DNA from: UBA1858 sp963976865 | GTDB taxonomy: Bacteria > Pseudomonadota > Gammaproteobacteria > UBA4575 | Reading direction: 5' to 3' | Assembly: GCA_963976865.1 (NCBI GenBank) | Contig: CAXBLY010000004.1 | Coordinates: 124,001-188,000, forward strand | Length of the DNA stretch: 64,000 nucleotides | In this document: positions 53,391-62,816 of the stretch, in pieces | How positions within the stretch are numbered: position 1 is the first letter of the stretch | Layout of the letters: each line of letters opens with the position of its first letter | The notes under the pieces: generated by a model | What the model saw: only the letters and a program-made list of their open reading frames with translations | Told to the model about the DNA's origin: nothing | The model's database searches: none | Program-made: the position numbers and the translations under genes

Positions 53391-56150
53391 GTGGAAAAAG
53401 TCTACCAGCCTCACGATATTGAAAAGCACTGGTATCAGGAATGGAAATCTCAAGGATATTTCCAGCCTGGCGAATCAGGCACCCAGCCATTTTGCATTAT
53501 GATTCCACCCCCCAATGTGACTGGTACTTTGCATATGGGGCACGCTTTCAACAATACAGTAATGGATAGCATGACGCGCTATCACCGCATGTGCGGAGAT
53601 AATACTTTATGGCAACCTGGAACTGACCATGCAGGCATAGCAACTCAAATGGTAGTTGAACGTCAGCTTAACGCGGCGGGCACATCCCGCACAGAATTAG
53701 GCCGTGACGCTTTTCTGGATAAAGTCTGGGAATGGAAACAGCAGTCAGGCAACACTATTTCGCAACAACTGGAGCGACTAGGCTCATCCGTTGACTGGTC
53801 ACGGGAAAGATTCACCATGGACGAAGGCCTGTCTAAAGCTGTGCGAGAAGTATTTGTTCGCCTGCATGATGAGGGATTAATCTACAGAGGCAAACGTTTA
53901 GTCAATTGGGATCCTGTATTACATACGGCAGTATCTGATCTGGAAGTCATTTCTGAAGAAGAAAATGGCCACCTTTGGCATATGCGTTATCCTCTCACAG
54001 ATGGCAGCGGACACCTGGTGGTGGCAACAACACGACCTGAAACGATGCTTGGTGACAGCGCAGTCGCTGTGCACCCAGAGGATGAACGTTACAGACACTT
54101 AGTCGGCAAATCCATTCGTCTGCCTTTATGCAATAGAGACATTCCTATTATTGCTGATGACTACGTCGATCCGGAATTCGGATCTGGCTGCGTGAAAATT
54201 ACACCTGCCCATGATTTCAATGATTATGAAGTTGGCCTGCGTCACAATCTCCCCACGCTGAATATTTTCACAATAGATGCAAAGATCAATGAAAATGCGC
54301 CTGCTGAATTCCAAAACATGGATCGCTACGAAGCACGCAAAAAAATCATAAACGACCTTGGCGAACTGGATTTACTGGAGAAAATAGTCGACCACAAACT
54401 GATGGTGCCACGAGGTGATCGTTCCGGTACCGTTGTCGAGCCATTCCTGACAGATCAGTGGTATGTCAAAATCGAACCGCTGGCCGAACCAGCGATTAAA
54501 GCTGTTGAAGACGGCACCATTCGCTTCATACCGGAAAACTGGAATAACACTTACTTCGAGTGGATGCGCAACATTCAGGACTGGTGTATCAGCCGTCAGC
54601 TATGGTGGGGACATCGCATCCCTGCCTGGTACGATGACAAGGGAAATGTCTATGTAGGCCGCGATGAAAAAGAAGCGCGCAGCAAAAACAATTTAGACGA
54701 AAGCATTTCATTAACACAGGATGAAGACGTGCTCGATACATGGTTTTCATCAGCACTGTGGCCATTCTCGACCTTAGGCTGGCCAGAAAAAACACCAGAA
54801 CTAAAAGAATTTTATCCCACTTCGGTACTTGTCACCGGCTTTGATATTATTTTCTTCTGGGTCGCACGCATGATCATGATGGGCATGAAGTTTATGGATG
54901 ACATTCCTTTCAGGGATATCTACATTCATGGCCTGGTACGTGATTCTGACGGACAGAAAATGTCAAAATCCAAAGGCAATGTACTAGATCCGATCGACTT
55001 AATTGACGGCATTACTTTAGATGCACTTATTGATAAACGCACTAAAGGACTTATGCAGCCAAAAATGGCAGCAAAAATTGAAGCATCGACCCGCAAGCAA
55101 TACCCGGATGGTATCCCGGCATTTGGTACCGATGCACTGCGTTTCACTTTTGCGGCACTGGCCTCAACTGGCCGTGACATTAAATTTGACCTAAACCGTA
55201 TTGAAGGTTATCGCAATTTCTGTAACAAGTTATGGAATGCTTCCCGCTTTGTATTAATGAACTGCGAAGATCAGCAGATTTCTGCCCAGATTAATTTTGC
55301 ATCATTACCACCAACAGACAAATGGATTCTGAGCCGCCTGCAGGAACTGACGGATTTAGTCCATCGCGATATACAAAATTACCGCTTTGATCTTGCGGCA
55401 AAAGCATTATACGAATTCACATGGGATGAATTTTGTGACTGGTATTTAGAGCTAATCAAGCCTGTCATGTTCTCTGATGATGAAGAAGCAAAAATGCAAA
55501 CACGTCACGTGTTGCTGGAAGTACTGGAAAATCTATTAAGGTTATTGCATCCAATCATTCCTTTCATCACAGAAGAAATATGGCAATCTATTTCACCAAA
55601 ATTAGGCATTACCGCTCCAACGATCATGTTGCAGCCCTACCCAAGAAGCAACAATGATCTGGTAGATGTAGCAAGCACACAGGAAATAGACTGGCTGAAA
55701 GAATTTATTGTCGGCGTTCGAAAAATTCGCTCAGAAATGAATATCCCGCCTGGCAAAGCCGTACCAGCGTTGTTACAGCAATGCTCCGCGAGTGATTTAG
55801 AAAGAATTGAAACTCATCGTGATGCATTAGACAAACTTGCAAAACTTGAAAGCATCACAGTGTTAACTGATGAAGAAACGCCAGATGCCGCATTAGCGCT
55901 AGTGGGTGAAATGAAAGTGTTGATACCTTTGGCCGGCCTGATCAATAAGGAAGAAGAACTACAACGCCTGACTAAAGATATTGCCAAACTCGAAACAAAT
56001 ATTGAAAAAACCCGCTCCAAACTGGATAACCCGAACTTCAGAGACAAGGCACCTGAAGCCGTGGTAAAAAAAGAGCAAGACAGAATAAATGAACAGGAGC
56101 ATATATTAGCTGAGTTGCACCTGCAGAAAGCCAAGATGGAAAATCTATAA
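53391..56150 (+). CDS. valS: Valyl-tRNA synthetase
   Basis: Class I synthetase charging tRNA-Val, with an editing domain that removes misactivated threonine. The start is GTG. HIGH is represented by HMGH (48-51) in PPNVTGTLHMGH, and KMSKS is at 523-527. The CP1 editing domain includes TTRPETMLGD. A C-terminal coiled coil (about 860-919, rich in Lys/Glu) is the tRNA-binding arm. Length is 919 residues, slightly shorter than E. coli. It follows holC by 127 nt. Confidence 0.97.
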   Translation: MEKVYQPHDIEKHWYQEWKSQGYFQPGESGTQPFCIMIPPPNVTGTLHMGHAFNNTVMDSMTRYHRMCGDNTLWQPGTDHAGIATQMVVERQLNAAGTSRTELGRDAFLDKVWEWKQQSGNTISQQLERLGSSVDWSRERFTMDEGLSKAVREVFVRLHDEGLIYRGKRLVNWDPVLHTAVSDLEVISEEENGHLWHMRYPLTDGSGHLVVATTRPETMLGDSAVAVHPEDERYRHLVGKSIRLPLCNRDIPIIADDYVDPEFGSGCVKITPAHDFNDYEVGLRHNLPTLNIFTIDAKINENAPAEFQNMDRYEARKKIINDLGELDLLEKIVDHKLMVPRGDRSGTVVEPFLTDQWYVKIEPLAEPAIKAVEDGTIRFIPENWNNTYFEWMRNIQDWCISRQLWWGHRIPAWYDDKGNVYVGRDEKEARSKNNLDESISLTQDEDVLDTWFSSALWPFSTLGWPEKTPELKEFYPTSVLVTGFDIIFFWVARMIMMGMKFMDDIPFRDIYIHGLVRDSDGQKMSKSKGNVLDPIDLIDGITLDALIDKRTKGLMQPKMAAKIEASTRKQYPDGIPAFGTDALRFTFAALASTGRDIKFDLNRIEGYRNFCNKLWNASRFVLMNCEDQQISAQINFASLPPTDKWILSRLQELTDLVHRDIQNYRFDLAAKALYEFTWDEFCDWYLELIKPVMFSDDEEAKMQTRHVLLEVLENLLRLLHPIIPFITEEIWQSISPKLGITAPTIMLQPYPRSNNDLVDVASTQEIDWLKEFIVGVRKIRSEMNIPPGKAVPALLQQCSASDLERIETHRDALDKLAKLESITVLTDEETPDAALALVGEMKVLIPLAGLINKEEELQRLTKDIAKLETNIEKTRSKLDNPNFRDKAPEAVVKKEQDRINEQEHILAELHLQKAKMENL

Positions 56151-56165
56151 GCCGCCATCTGCGTC

Positions 56166-56182
56166 TTCGTTTCTTAAACGAA
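56166..56182. repeat. Short hairpin downstream of valS
   Basis: TTCGTTT and AAACGAA form a 7-bp stem with a CTT loop, 15 nt after the valS stop. No U tract follows, so a terminator role is doubtful. Confidence 0.3.
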
Positions 56183-56222
56183 TACTGACAAGCCAGCTTA
56201 CCCAGGCTCTAAATTAAAACAG

Positions 56223-56300
56223 TTAAGCCATAATTCCTATCGCCAAGGCTACAATAACAATGGCGATCACCAGGGCGGCATACATTTGACTATCACTCAT
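56223..56300 (-). CDS. Predicted 25-residue single-pass membrane protein
   Basis: Small frame reading MSDSQMYAAL then an uninterrupted hydrophobic run of about 15 residues (Val, Ile, Ala, Leu, Gly) to the TAA stop. A strong ribosome-binding site GGGAGA lies at 56307-56312, 6 nt before the ATG. Further upstream on the minus strand are two TATAAT hexamers (56333-56338 and 56341-56346) and a TTGACA (56348-56353), though their spacings do not form a standard -35/-10 pair. Size and layout resemble small subunits of membrane complexes, but I do not recognise the family. It is alone between valS and the LysE gene. Confidence 0.6.
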   Translation of the reverse strand: MSDSQMYAALVIAIVIVALAIGIMA

Positions 56301-56427
56301 CACAATTCTCCCAACCCACAAAGGTTAAGATAATTATAACATTATAGTGTCAATCAATTATTTACTTCTGTCTATTTTAGAGATAGATAAAACTTATTTC
56401 TATGTTGAATCAATCTGATCAGATCAA

Positions 56428-57054
56428 ATGTTTAGCCAACCTGAATTAACTTACTTTATTATTACTTCATGTCTTCTCATCATTGCACCAGGCCCGGATA
56501 TAGTATTTTTAATTACTCAGTCAGTCAGGCATGGTCCAAAAGCCGGTATATTCACCGCACTCGGTCTGGCTAGCGGAAATCTGATTCACACGGCGGCGGC
56601 AGCTTTAGGCATATCCACTGTCTTTCAGAATTCGGTAACTGCATTTTCCATCCTGAAGTATCTGGGTGTTTGCTATCTTTTGTATCTGGCTTTTCAGGTC
56701 TTTACCAACGCTGATTCACACGACGACCTCCAGTTTGACTCATGCAAGAAGGGTATTTCGTTTTTCATACGCGGATTTCTAATGAACGTTCTTAATCCCA
56801 AGGTAGCTTTGTTTTTTCTGGCATTCATACCTCAATTTGTCTCTATCGGTTCTATTAATATTGGGCTTGAAATGCTGTTTTATGGTGTTTTATTCACCTC
56901 ACTGGTTATCATTATCTTTGGAAGTATCGGACTATTCGCAGGAAAATTATACAAACGTGCTCCCACCGGTCTCATTACTCACCAGTTTTTTCGGCTATTG
57001 ATAGGCTCAATATTTATTTCATTAGCGGTCAGGTTATTTTTACTACAGCCATAA
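56428..57054 (+). CDS. LysE/RhtB family amino-acid exporter
   Basis: A 208-residue inner-membrane exporter. It has five to six hydrophobic segments and the family's early motif PGPDIVFLITQSVRHGPKAG (about 21-40), followed by GLASGNLIHTAAAALG. NPKVALFFLAFIPQF (about 123-137) is the second conserved block. Members export lysine, homoserine, threonine or similar metabolites; the substrate cannot be told here. The gene stands alone on the plus strand with no LysR-type regulator beside it. Confidence 0.9.
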   Translation: MFSQPELTYFIITSCLLIIAPGPDIVFLITQSVRHGPKAGIFTALGLASGNLIHTAAAALGISTVFQNSVTAFSILKYLGVCYLLYLAFQVFTNADSHDDLQFDSCKKGISFFIRGFLMNVLNPKVALFFLAFIPQFVSIGSINIGLEMLFYGVLFTSLVIIIFGSIGLFAGKLYKRAPTGLITHQFFRLLIGSIFISLAVRLFLLQP

Positions 57055-57206
57055 CCTTTTTACCTGCTTTACCTGGTGTAATTTTTTGCAACAAAAATCT
57101 AATTGAGATGTTCATCACACTTTTACTTCCTTCAATGATCAACAATCAGTTCAGCACAACCATAAAATAATAATAATTATCAACTACTTAGTATCAGAGA
57201 GTTTCT

Positions 57207-58931
57207 ATGAATTTAAAATTAAAGACCTTCACGGCCTTATGCATTCCGCTGTGCATTTTTGCAACTTCCGCTACCGCTACAGACAAATCTGTATCAAATA
57301 AACTGCTAGACGAGGCAGACAACACCATGCTGAACCCCAATTCTTCACCAGTTCGAAGAATTGAAAGAAACCACAATAAATATTACAAAGGCAAAAAAAG
57401 AATTTTCTACAGAACCATAGATGGCAGCCAGAACAACCTGGACGATGAGCATATGAATGCTGCTGATACACAACTAATACGTATTACCGACCAGGGTTAC
57501 AGTGATGGCGCCAGCGCGATGGCAGGTACAGACAGACCTAACCCGCGCACAATCAGCAATACGGTAATGCCACAAACTTCATCTGTATTGACAAAAAAAC
57601 TGGCGAGTGATTTCCTGTGGCAATGGGGTCAGTTTCTGGATCATGACCTTGATATTACCGATGGTGTTCAGCCAGAAGAGCTGGAACCCATTCACATCCC
57701 CAATGGCGACCCACATTTCGACCCGACAGGCACAGGTTCGGTAGCGTTGAATTTCAACCGCTCTATTTATGAGCATGGCAGCACACCTCGCCAGCAAATA
57801 AATGAAATAACCGGCTGGATTGACGCTTCCAATGTCTACGGATCTGATGAAGAGCGCGCCCATGAATTACGCCGAATGGACGGTTCAGGGAAACTCAAAA
57901 CCAGCAGTAAAGGCTTACTCCCGTATAATACTGCCGGACTAAGTAATGCGGGTGGTAACAGTGACAAGTTATTCCTTGCTGGCGATGTTCGTGCAAATGA
58001 ACAGATCGGCTTAACTACCATGCATACTTTATTTGTTCGAGAGCACAATCGCCTAGCTCGAGAAATCAAGCAAAAAAACCGTAAACTTTCCGGCGAAGAA
58101 ATTTACCTTCGCGCCCGTAGAATCGTGGCCGCTGAAATGCAGGTAATCACATACAAGGAATTTCTTCCTGTCCTGCTTGGGAAAAAAGCATTGTCAAAAT
58201 ACAGAGGTTATAACCCGAATGTAGATGCGCGTGTTTCAAATGAGTTTTCCACAGCAGCGTATCGATTGGGACACAGTCTGTTATCTCCCAACATTTTACG
58301 CCTGAATAAAAAAGGCAAAGAGACTCGCCACGGACATCTATCATTAAGAGACGCATTTTTTGCCCCTCACTTATTGACTGATGAAGGCAACATTGGGCCT
58401 ATTCTTCGCGGTCTTGCTTCCCAGGCATGTCAGAATCTGGATATTTTTATTGTAGACGATGTACGCAACTTCCTGTTTGGGCAACCCGGCAGTGGCGGCT
58501 TTGATCTGGCATCATTAAATATACAAAGAGGTCGTGATCACGGCTTACTCAGCTATAACGAGACACGAAAATCACTTGGATTAACACCAGCCGAATCATT
58601 TGCTGACATCTCATCTGATCCTGAAGTACAGGCAAAACTAGACAGTGCCTATAATGGCAATGTCAATCACGTGGACCTATGGGTAGGTGGACTGGCAGAA
58701 GATCATGTCGGTGATGCGCTGGTAGGAGAGGTTTTCTTCACTATCCTCAAAGACCAATTCGAGCGCCTTAGAGATGGTGATCGATTCTGGTATGAAAATA
58801 ATTTTTGGGGCAAAGAGCTAAAGAAGATCAACAAAACAACATTAGCTAAAGTGATACGCCGTAATACCAATGTAGGGAACGAGCTTCAAAAGAATGTGTT
58901 TTTGGTGAAAAACAAAAAACGCCACCACTAA
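57207..58931 (+). CDS. Secreted animal-type haem peroxidase
   Basis: 574-residue member of the peroxidase-cyclooxygenase superfamily (myeloperoxidase fold). A signal peptide spans about 1-25 (ending SATA). Key residues are distal Gln142, Asp145 and His146 (GQFLDHD), catalytic Arg262 and the potential haem-ester Glu265 (GDVRANEQ), and proximal His356 (AYRLGHSL). The residue next to Glu265 is Gln where myeloperoxidase has Met243, so the sulfonium haem link should be absent. REHNRLA, NIQRGRDHGL and RLRDGDRFWYEN are conserved. Bacterial members are sporadic. Expected to oxidise halides, thiocyanate or phenols outside the cytoplasm. Confidence 0.9.
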   Translation: MNLKLKTFTALCIPLCIFATSATATDKSVSNKLLDEADNTMLNPNSSPVRRIERNHNKYYKGKKRIFYRTIDGSQNNLDDEHMNAADTQLIRITDQGYSDGASAMAGTDRPNPRTISNTVMPQTSSVLTKKLASDFLWQWGQFLDHDLDITDGVQPEELEPIHIPNGDPHFDPTGTGSVALNFNRSIYEHGSTPRQQINEITGWIDASNVYGSDEERAHELRRMDGSGKLKTSSKGLLPYNTAGLSNAGGNSDKLFLAGDVRANEQIGLTTMHTLFVREHNRLAREIKQKNRKLSGEEIYLRARRIVAAEMQVITYKEFLPVLLGKKALSKYRGYNPNVDARVSNEFSTAAYRLGHSLLSPNILRLNKKGKETRHGHLSLRDAFFAPHLLTDEGNIGPILRGLASQACQNLDIFIVDDVRNFLFGQPGSGGFDLASLNIQRGRDHGLLSYNETRKSLGLTPAESFADISSDPEVQAKLDSAYNGNVNHVDLWVGGLAEDHVGDALVGEVFFTILKDQFERLRDGDRFWYENNFWGKELKKINKTTLAKVIRRNTNVGNELQKNVFLVKNKKRHH

Positions 58932-58945
58932 AAACCAAGAGTGAC

Positions 58946-58977
58946 AAGCAGCAGGGGCACTATGAATCTTGCTGCTT
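58946..58977. terminator. Possible bidirectional terminator between convergent genes
   Basis: AAGCAGCA (58946-58953) and TGCTGCTT (58970-58977) form an 8-bp stem with a 16-nt loop, between the peroxidase stop and the end of the minus-strand gene. It overlaps the last codons of the latter. Only TTT follows on the plus strand. Confidence 0.4.
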
Positions 58978-59337
58978 TACTCCTCTATCAATAAGGACAT
59001 ATGCGGGTGATTCATCTCCCGAATTGCATTTTGCTCTTATTGTCACCTTCTTAACATCAGCAGGGATCACTACGTCTCTGACATATCGAGTAAAAGGCTG
59101 CTCGTTCACATGAGGATGAGATAAAGTTCGCCTGGCAATTTCTTTCCCGTCTACACTTTCCACAATCCATTCATTTGCATAATGCTCCCATCCCGAATCC
59201 GGATGACGTATTGTCACTGCGATATCAAATAACTGATTCGTTTTAAGTGTGGCTTTTGCTTCCACTATCAATGGTGGCTGGGCATTCACTGACGCACTCA
59301 GCAATAAACACAGTAGTATTAATTTTCTCATAATCAC
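58960..59337 (-). CDS. Hypothetical periplasmic protein
   Basis: Not recognised as a named family. 125 residues with a clear signal peptide (about 1-19, ending SVNA, mature start QPP). The remaining 105 residues are predicted beta-rich, with alternating hydrophobic residues and a single Cys in RAKCNSGDE. The pattern of strands, including a conserved-looking HPDSGWEHYANEW, suggests an immunoglobulin-like sandwich. Its start overlaps the VOC gene stop by 4 nt (ATGA), placing it last in the yoaA-tsaB operon. Confidence 0.7.
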   Translation of the reverse strand: MIMRKLILLCLLLSASVNAQPPLIVEAKATLKTNQLFDIAVTIRHPDSGWEHYANEWIVESVDGKEIARRTLSHPHVNEQPFTRYVRDVVIPADVKKVTIRAKCNSGDESPAYVLIDRGVKQQDS

Positions 59338-59756
59338 TTAGCTCTAAATATATAGGACTTATCTCGAAAACATTTAAACTCCAAATAGTTTTGACTTGGG
59401 TCCTGAATAAAAAAAGTTCTCTGTTCGCCTGTCTCTCCAGCAAACCTGGTATACGGTTCGATGTAAAATTTAATATCGTAGGATTTCACGTGTTCACATA
59501 GCTCATCCCAATCGTTCCAGTCCAGAATCACACCAAAGTGCCTTGCTGGTACCGGCTTATTGTCTACCTGATTTCGACCCGGCTGATAGACATCGGTTCC
59601 ATCCAGGTGCGCTGTGAGCTGGTGTCCAAAAAAATTGAAATCTATCCAGCGTTCGCTTTCCCTGCCAACATCACACCTTAATACCGAACAATAAAACTCA
59701 CGTATTACTGCTAGATTAGTGACAGGAAACGCCAGATGAAATCGTGGTATATTCAT
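59334..59756 (-). CDS. VOC superfamily (glyoxalase-like) protein
   Basis: A 140-residue vicinal-oxygen-chelate protein with paired beta-alpha-beta-beta-beta modules. Candidate metal ligands are His7 (RFHLAF), His73 (ARHFGV) and Glu126 (NYLEFK). The DPSQNYLEFK end is typical of the dioxygenase/fosfomycin-resistance/glyoxalase group. The substrate cannot be deduced. It overlaps tsaB and the following periplasmic gene by 4 nt each, so it is translated as part of the operon. Confidence 0.85.
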   Translation of the reverse strand: MNIPRFHLAFPVTNLAVIREFYCSVLRCDVGRESERWIDFNFFGHQLTAHLDGTDVYQPGRNQVDNKPVPARHFGVILDWNDWDELCEHVKSYDIKFYIEPYTRFAGETGEQRTFFIQDPSQNYLEFKCFRDKSYIFRAK

Positions 59757-60430
59757 TTTTTCTGGTGCACTACCTGATTTCGCAAGTACACTGGTAACGC
59801 ATGCAGGCTATCTACCATTTGCTCATTAAGGTATTTCTGCTTTGCCAGCTTCACAGTGACACTCGCATGTGGCAAGGCATCTCCCAAAATATTTTTCGCA
59901 TCACTGTTTATTCCTTGCAGGAGAATTTCCTGATAAGCTCCCCAGCCTGTCCCCAATCCATATGAAATTTTTTCAGTAACAGATATTTCGTGCGGTGACT
60001 GCACTTTCTCTTCGCCAACAAGTTCTACGTTATCGTTAACTTTCTTATAAAGCCCCCAATAAATTTCATCCATTCGCGCATCAATCGCGGGCAGAATCAA
60101 TTCACCAGTATTAACGTCAGCCTGAAAAGCCAAATTAGCCAGAGTAGAAACACTTGCCACTGGCAAGTCATGTGCTAGTGCAATTCCCTGAGTAATGCTC
60201 GCTGCAATACGAATCCCTGTAAACGCACCGGGTCCACAGCCAAATGCAATTCCATCCAGTTGTTTTAAGGAAATGCCCGCATCCGCCAATACTGCCTCAC
60301 ACATGGGAAGAATGAGTTCATTATGTCTTCGTGGCGAGACCTCAAAACGCTCCACCACCTGATCACCAACAAGTACAGCCGCTGAACAGGCTTCAGTTGC
60401 TGTCTCAATACCCAGAAGTTTCACTGTCAT
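59753..60430 (-). CDS. tsaB: tRNA threonylcarbamoyladenosine biosynthesis protein TsaB
   Basis: ASKHA-fold partner of TsaD in forming t6A at position 37 of ANN-decoding tRNAs. The 225 residues begin with the nucleotide-fold block LLGIETATEACSAAV and include GPGAFTGIRI, the diagnostic TsaB motif. The TsaD metal-binding His pair is absent, as expected. It overlaps the 3' end of the dinG/yoaA gene by 26 nt. tsaD is not in the window. Confidence 0.95.
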   Translation of the reverse strand: MTVKLLGIETATEACSAAVLVGDQVVERFEVSPRRHNELILPMCEAVLADAGISLKQLDGIAFGCGPGAFTGIRIAASITQGIALAHDLPVASVSTLANLAFQADVNTGELILPAIDARMDEIYWGLYKKVNDNVELVGEEKVQSPHEISVTEKISYGLGTGWGAYQEILLQGINSDAKNILGDALPHASVTVKLAKQKYLNEQMVDSLHALPVYLRNQVVHQKK

Positions 60431-62333
60431 GAATAATGTCTAAAAACTGTTTGATTTGCATTTCATCTTCACTAATTGTCATGGGAGGCAAACTTTTTAA
60501 AAATGATTTACCGTAGGCTTTAGATTTTAACCTGGGATCCATTAACACAACCACACCACAGTCCTGCTCACCACGTATTAAACGCCCCACACCCTGTTTC
60601 AGATTTAATATTGCCTGCGGTATCTGGTAGACCATAAATGGGTTCTCACCTGCCTCTTCCAGCGCTTTTGAACGCGCACGAACCAGTGGATCGGCGGGAG
60701 AAACAAATGGAAGTTTGTCAATAATGACCAGACGCAGACCCTGACCTTTGACATCTACACCTTCCCAGAAGCTTTGCGTACCGAGTAATACGCAGTTAGC
60801 TGTTTCCTGAAACTGCTTTAACAATTCACGTTTAGCTGCAGCGCCCTGGACCAATATATTAAATGCACTATTTTTCAATAAATCAGCCGCATGATTTAAA
60901 GCTTTATGACTGGTAAACAGCATGAATGCATTTCCTCTGCTCGCCTTCAAAAGTGGCAGTGATTTTTTTACAACTTCTTCGGTATAACCCTGCTCATTTG
61001 GTTGAATTTTTATTGAAGGCAAATACAAACGTGACTGACCCGCATAATCATACGGGCTATCACACATGACGCATTCTGATTCCTGCAGGCCCAATTGCTC
61101 AGTAAAATGACTAAAACTCTGCTTCGCTGTAAGCGTTGCAGAAGTATAAATCCAGGCACATTTATATTCCTGAATTGCTTTCTGATAGGGAATTGCAACA
61201 TTAAGAGGAACACTGCCAAGACGGAAACTTCTACGGCCCAATTCTATCCACTGAACAAACTTGCTATCAACACGTGTAAAATCATCCAGCAATCCATTAA
61301 TCTCACTGGTTCGCTTATATGACTGAGCCAGACCCGGCGATTCACCGCCAATTGCAGCCAGCTTATCTTCAAGCACCAGTAATGTGGATACTAGTTTTTC
61401 ATATGCACTTTGAACATTTTTATCACGCACAACATCTCGCCATAGTTCTCGTTGTTCTTTCATTCTATGGGCGACACTGCTGTAAAATTTCTCTACCACA
61501 TCCAGTACAGCGTAGTAACTTTTACTGATTGAAGTAATATTACTGGTTAATTTAGAACACTCCTTACTGATATCGGCAACCAGGTCCTGTAGTTGCCGAC
61601 TGCCAAGGCTGCTACCAAAGAAATTTGGCAGCACTTCAGTCAACTGATGTGCTTCGTCCAGCACAAAAACATCAGCACTGGGTAACAACTCGCCAAAACC
61701 TTCTCCCTTTAGCACCAGATCTGCACACAATAAATGATGGTTTATCACCACTAGATCAGATTCCTGCGCTCGCTTGCGTGCTTTTAACACATAGCACTTA
61801 TTATAATCCGGACACTCAGCACCTAAACAGTTATCACGCGTCGAAGTAACATGCGGCCAGATTTCAGATTGCTCGGACAACTCATTCACTTCTGCAACGT
61901 CACCTGTTTTCGTGACTACCGACCAGTCCTTCACTTCCCGATATGCACTGCCCAGCCTCGGGTAATCGCCCAGATCATATTCAAATCGTTCAAACCGATA
62001 TTTACAAAGATAATTGGAACGGCCTTTTAGAATCGAGGCATCAACCGAGAGAGATGCAGCATGCTGCAACAATGGCAAATCTGTATAAAAAAGCTGGTCT
62101 TGCAGGTGCCGCGTCCCTGTCGACACTACCACCTTCTTGCCTGACAGCATGGCAGGAATCAGATACGCAAAGGTTTTGCCCACACCCGTGCCAGCTTCAA
62201 CCACGAGAGTGCTTGAATCCTGAATAGCCTGATGCACTGCACTCGCCATCGTGACTTGCTGAGGACGATGTTTGAAGCCTTTAATTTTTTGAGCCAGTTC
62301 TCCCGCAGAAGAAAAATAATTTTCAATCGGCAA
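60405..62333 (-). CDS. DinG/YoaA-type iron-sulfur helicase
   Basis: Superfamily 2 XPD-like 5'-3' helicase of 642 residues. Walker A EAGTGVGKT is at 46-54. The four Cys that would hold the 4Fe-4S cluster are 110, 169, 174 and 180. The DEAH box is at 226-229. The C-terminal helicase domain has GTQSFWEGVDVKGQGL and GVGRLIRGEQD. Length and adjacency to tsaB, as with E. coli yoaA beside tsaB, favour YoaA, which works with the polymerase III chi subunit; holC is about 7 kb away. Confidence 0.93.
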   Translation of the reverse strand: MPIENYFSSAGELAQKIKGFKHRPQQVTMASAVHQAIQDSSTLVVEAGTGVGKTFAYLIPAMLSGKKVVVSTGTRHLQDQLFYTDLPLLQHAASLSVDASILKGRSNYLCKYRFERFEYDLGDYPRLGSAYREVKDWSVVTKTGDVAEVNELSEQSEIWPHVTSTRDNCLGAECPDYNKCYVLKARKRAQESDLVVINHHLLCADLVLKGEGFGELLPSADVFVLDEAHQLTEVLPNFFGSSLGSRQLQDLVADISKECSKLTSNITSISKSYYAVLDVVEKFYSSVAHRMKEQRELWRDVVRDKNVQSAYEKLVSTLLVLEDKLAAIGGESPGLAQSYKRTSEINGLLDDFTRVDSKFVQWIELGRRSFRLGSVPLNVAIPYQKAIQEYKCAWIYTSATLTAKQSFSHFTEQLGLQESECVMCDSPYDYAGQSRLYLPSIKIQPNEQGYTEEVVKKSLPLLKASRGNAFMLFTSHKALNHAADLLKNSAFNILVQGAAAKRELLKQFQETANCVLLGTQSFWEGVDVKGQGLRLVIIDKLPFVSPADPLVRARSKALEEAGENPFMVYQIPQAILNLKQGVGRLIRGEQDCGVVVLMDPRLKSKAYGKSFLKSLPPMTISEDEMQIKQFLDIIHDSETSGY

Positions 62334-62348
62334 TGTAATACCAGCTCG

Positions 62349-62816
62349 CTATTGCAAAAGAACAACAGCCATGGCTGCGATCCCTTCTTCACGACCAACA
62401 AAGCCCATTCGCTCAGTCGTCGTTGCTTTTATATTCACAGCATCCGCATTCAACTTCAGGTCATCTGCGATGTTTTGGCGCATCTTGTCGATATAAGAGG
62501 CTATTTTTGGAGATTGCAGAATGACAGTAGCGTCGACATTTGCCACCGATAATTGTTGTGCCTGTATTTTATTTGCAATATCGACAACAAACTCACGTGA
62601 GTTTCTATTTTCATGTTTACTATCCTGATCAGAATAATGTTTACCAATATCGCCCAGCCCGGCTGCCCCCAACAACGCGTCACAAATCGCATGCAGCAGT
62701 ACATCTCCATCTGAGTGTGCCTGAATTGCAAATTCGTGCGGTATAGTGACACCCCCCAGTATTATTTCACTGCCCTGCGTGAAACGATGTGCATCAAACC
62801 CCTGACCAATTCTCAT
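62349..62816 (-). CDS. ispF: 2-C-methyl-D-erythritol 2,4-cyclodiphosphate synthase
   Basis: Fifth step of the MEP isoprenoid pathway. The trimeric enzyme's zinc ligands Asp8 and His10 (GFDAHRF) and the later HSDGDVLLHA are present, together with the C-terminal ATTTERMGFVGR. Length is 155 residues. It overlaps the ispD stop by 4 nt (ATGA). Confidence 0.97.
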   Translation of the reverse strand: MRIGQGFDAHRFTQGSEIILGGVTIPHEFAIQAHSDGDVLLHAICDALLGAAGLGDIGKHYSDQDSKHENRNSREFVVDIANKIQAQQLSVANVDATVILQSPKIASYIDKMRQNIADDLKLNADAVNIKATTTERMGFVGREEGIAAMAVVLLQ

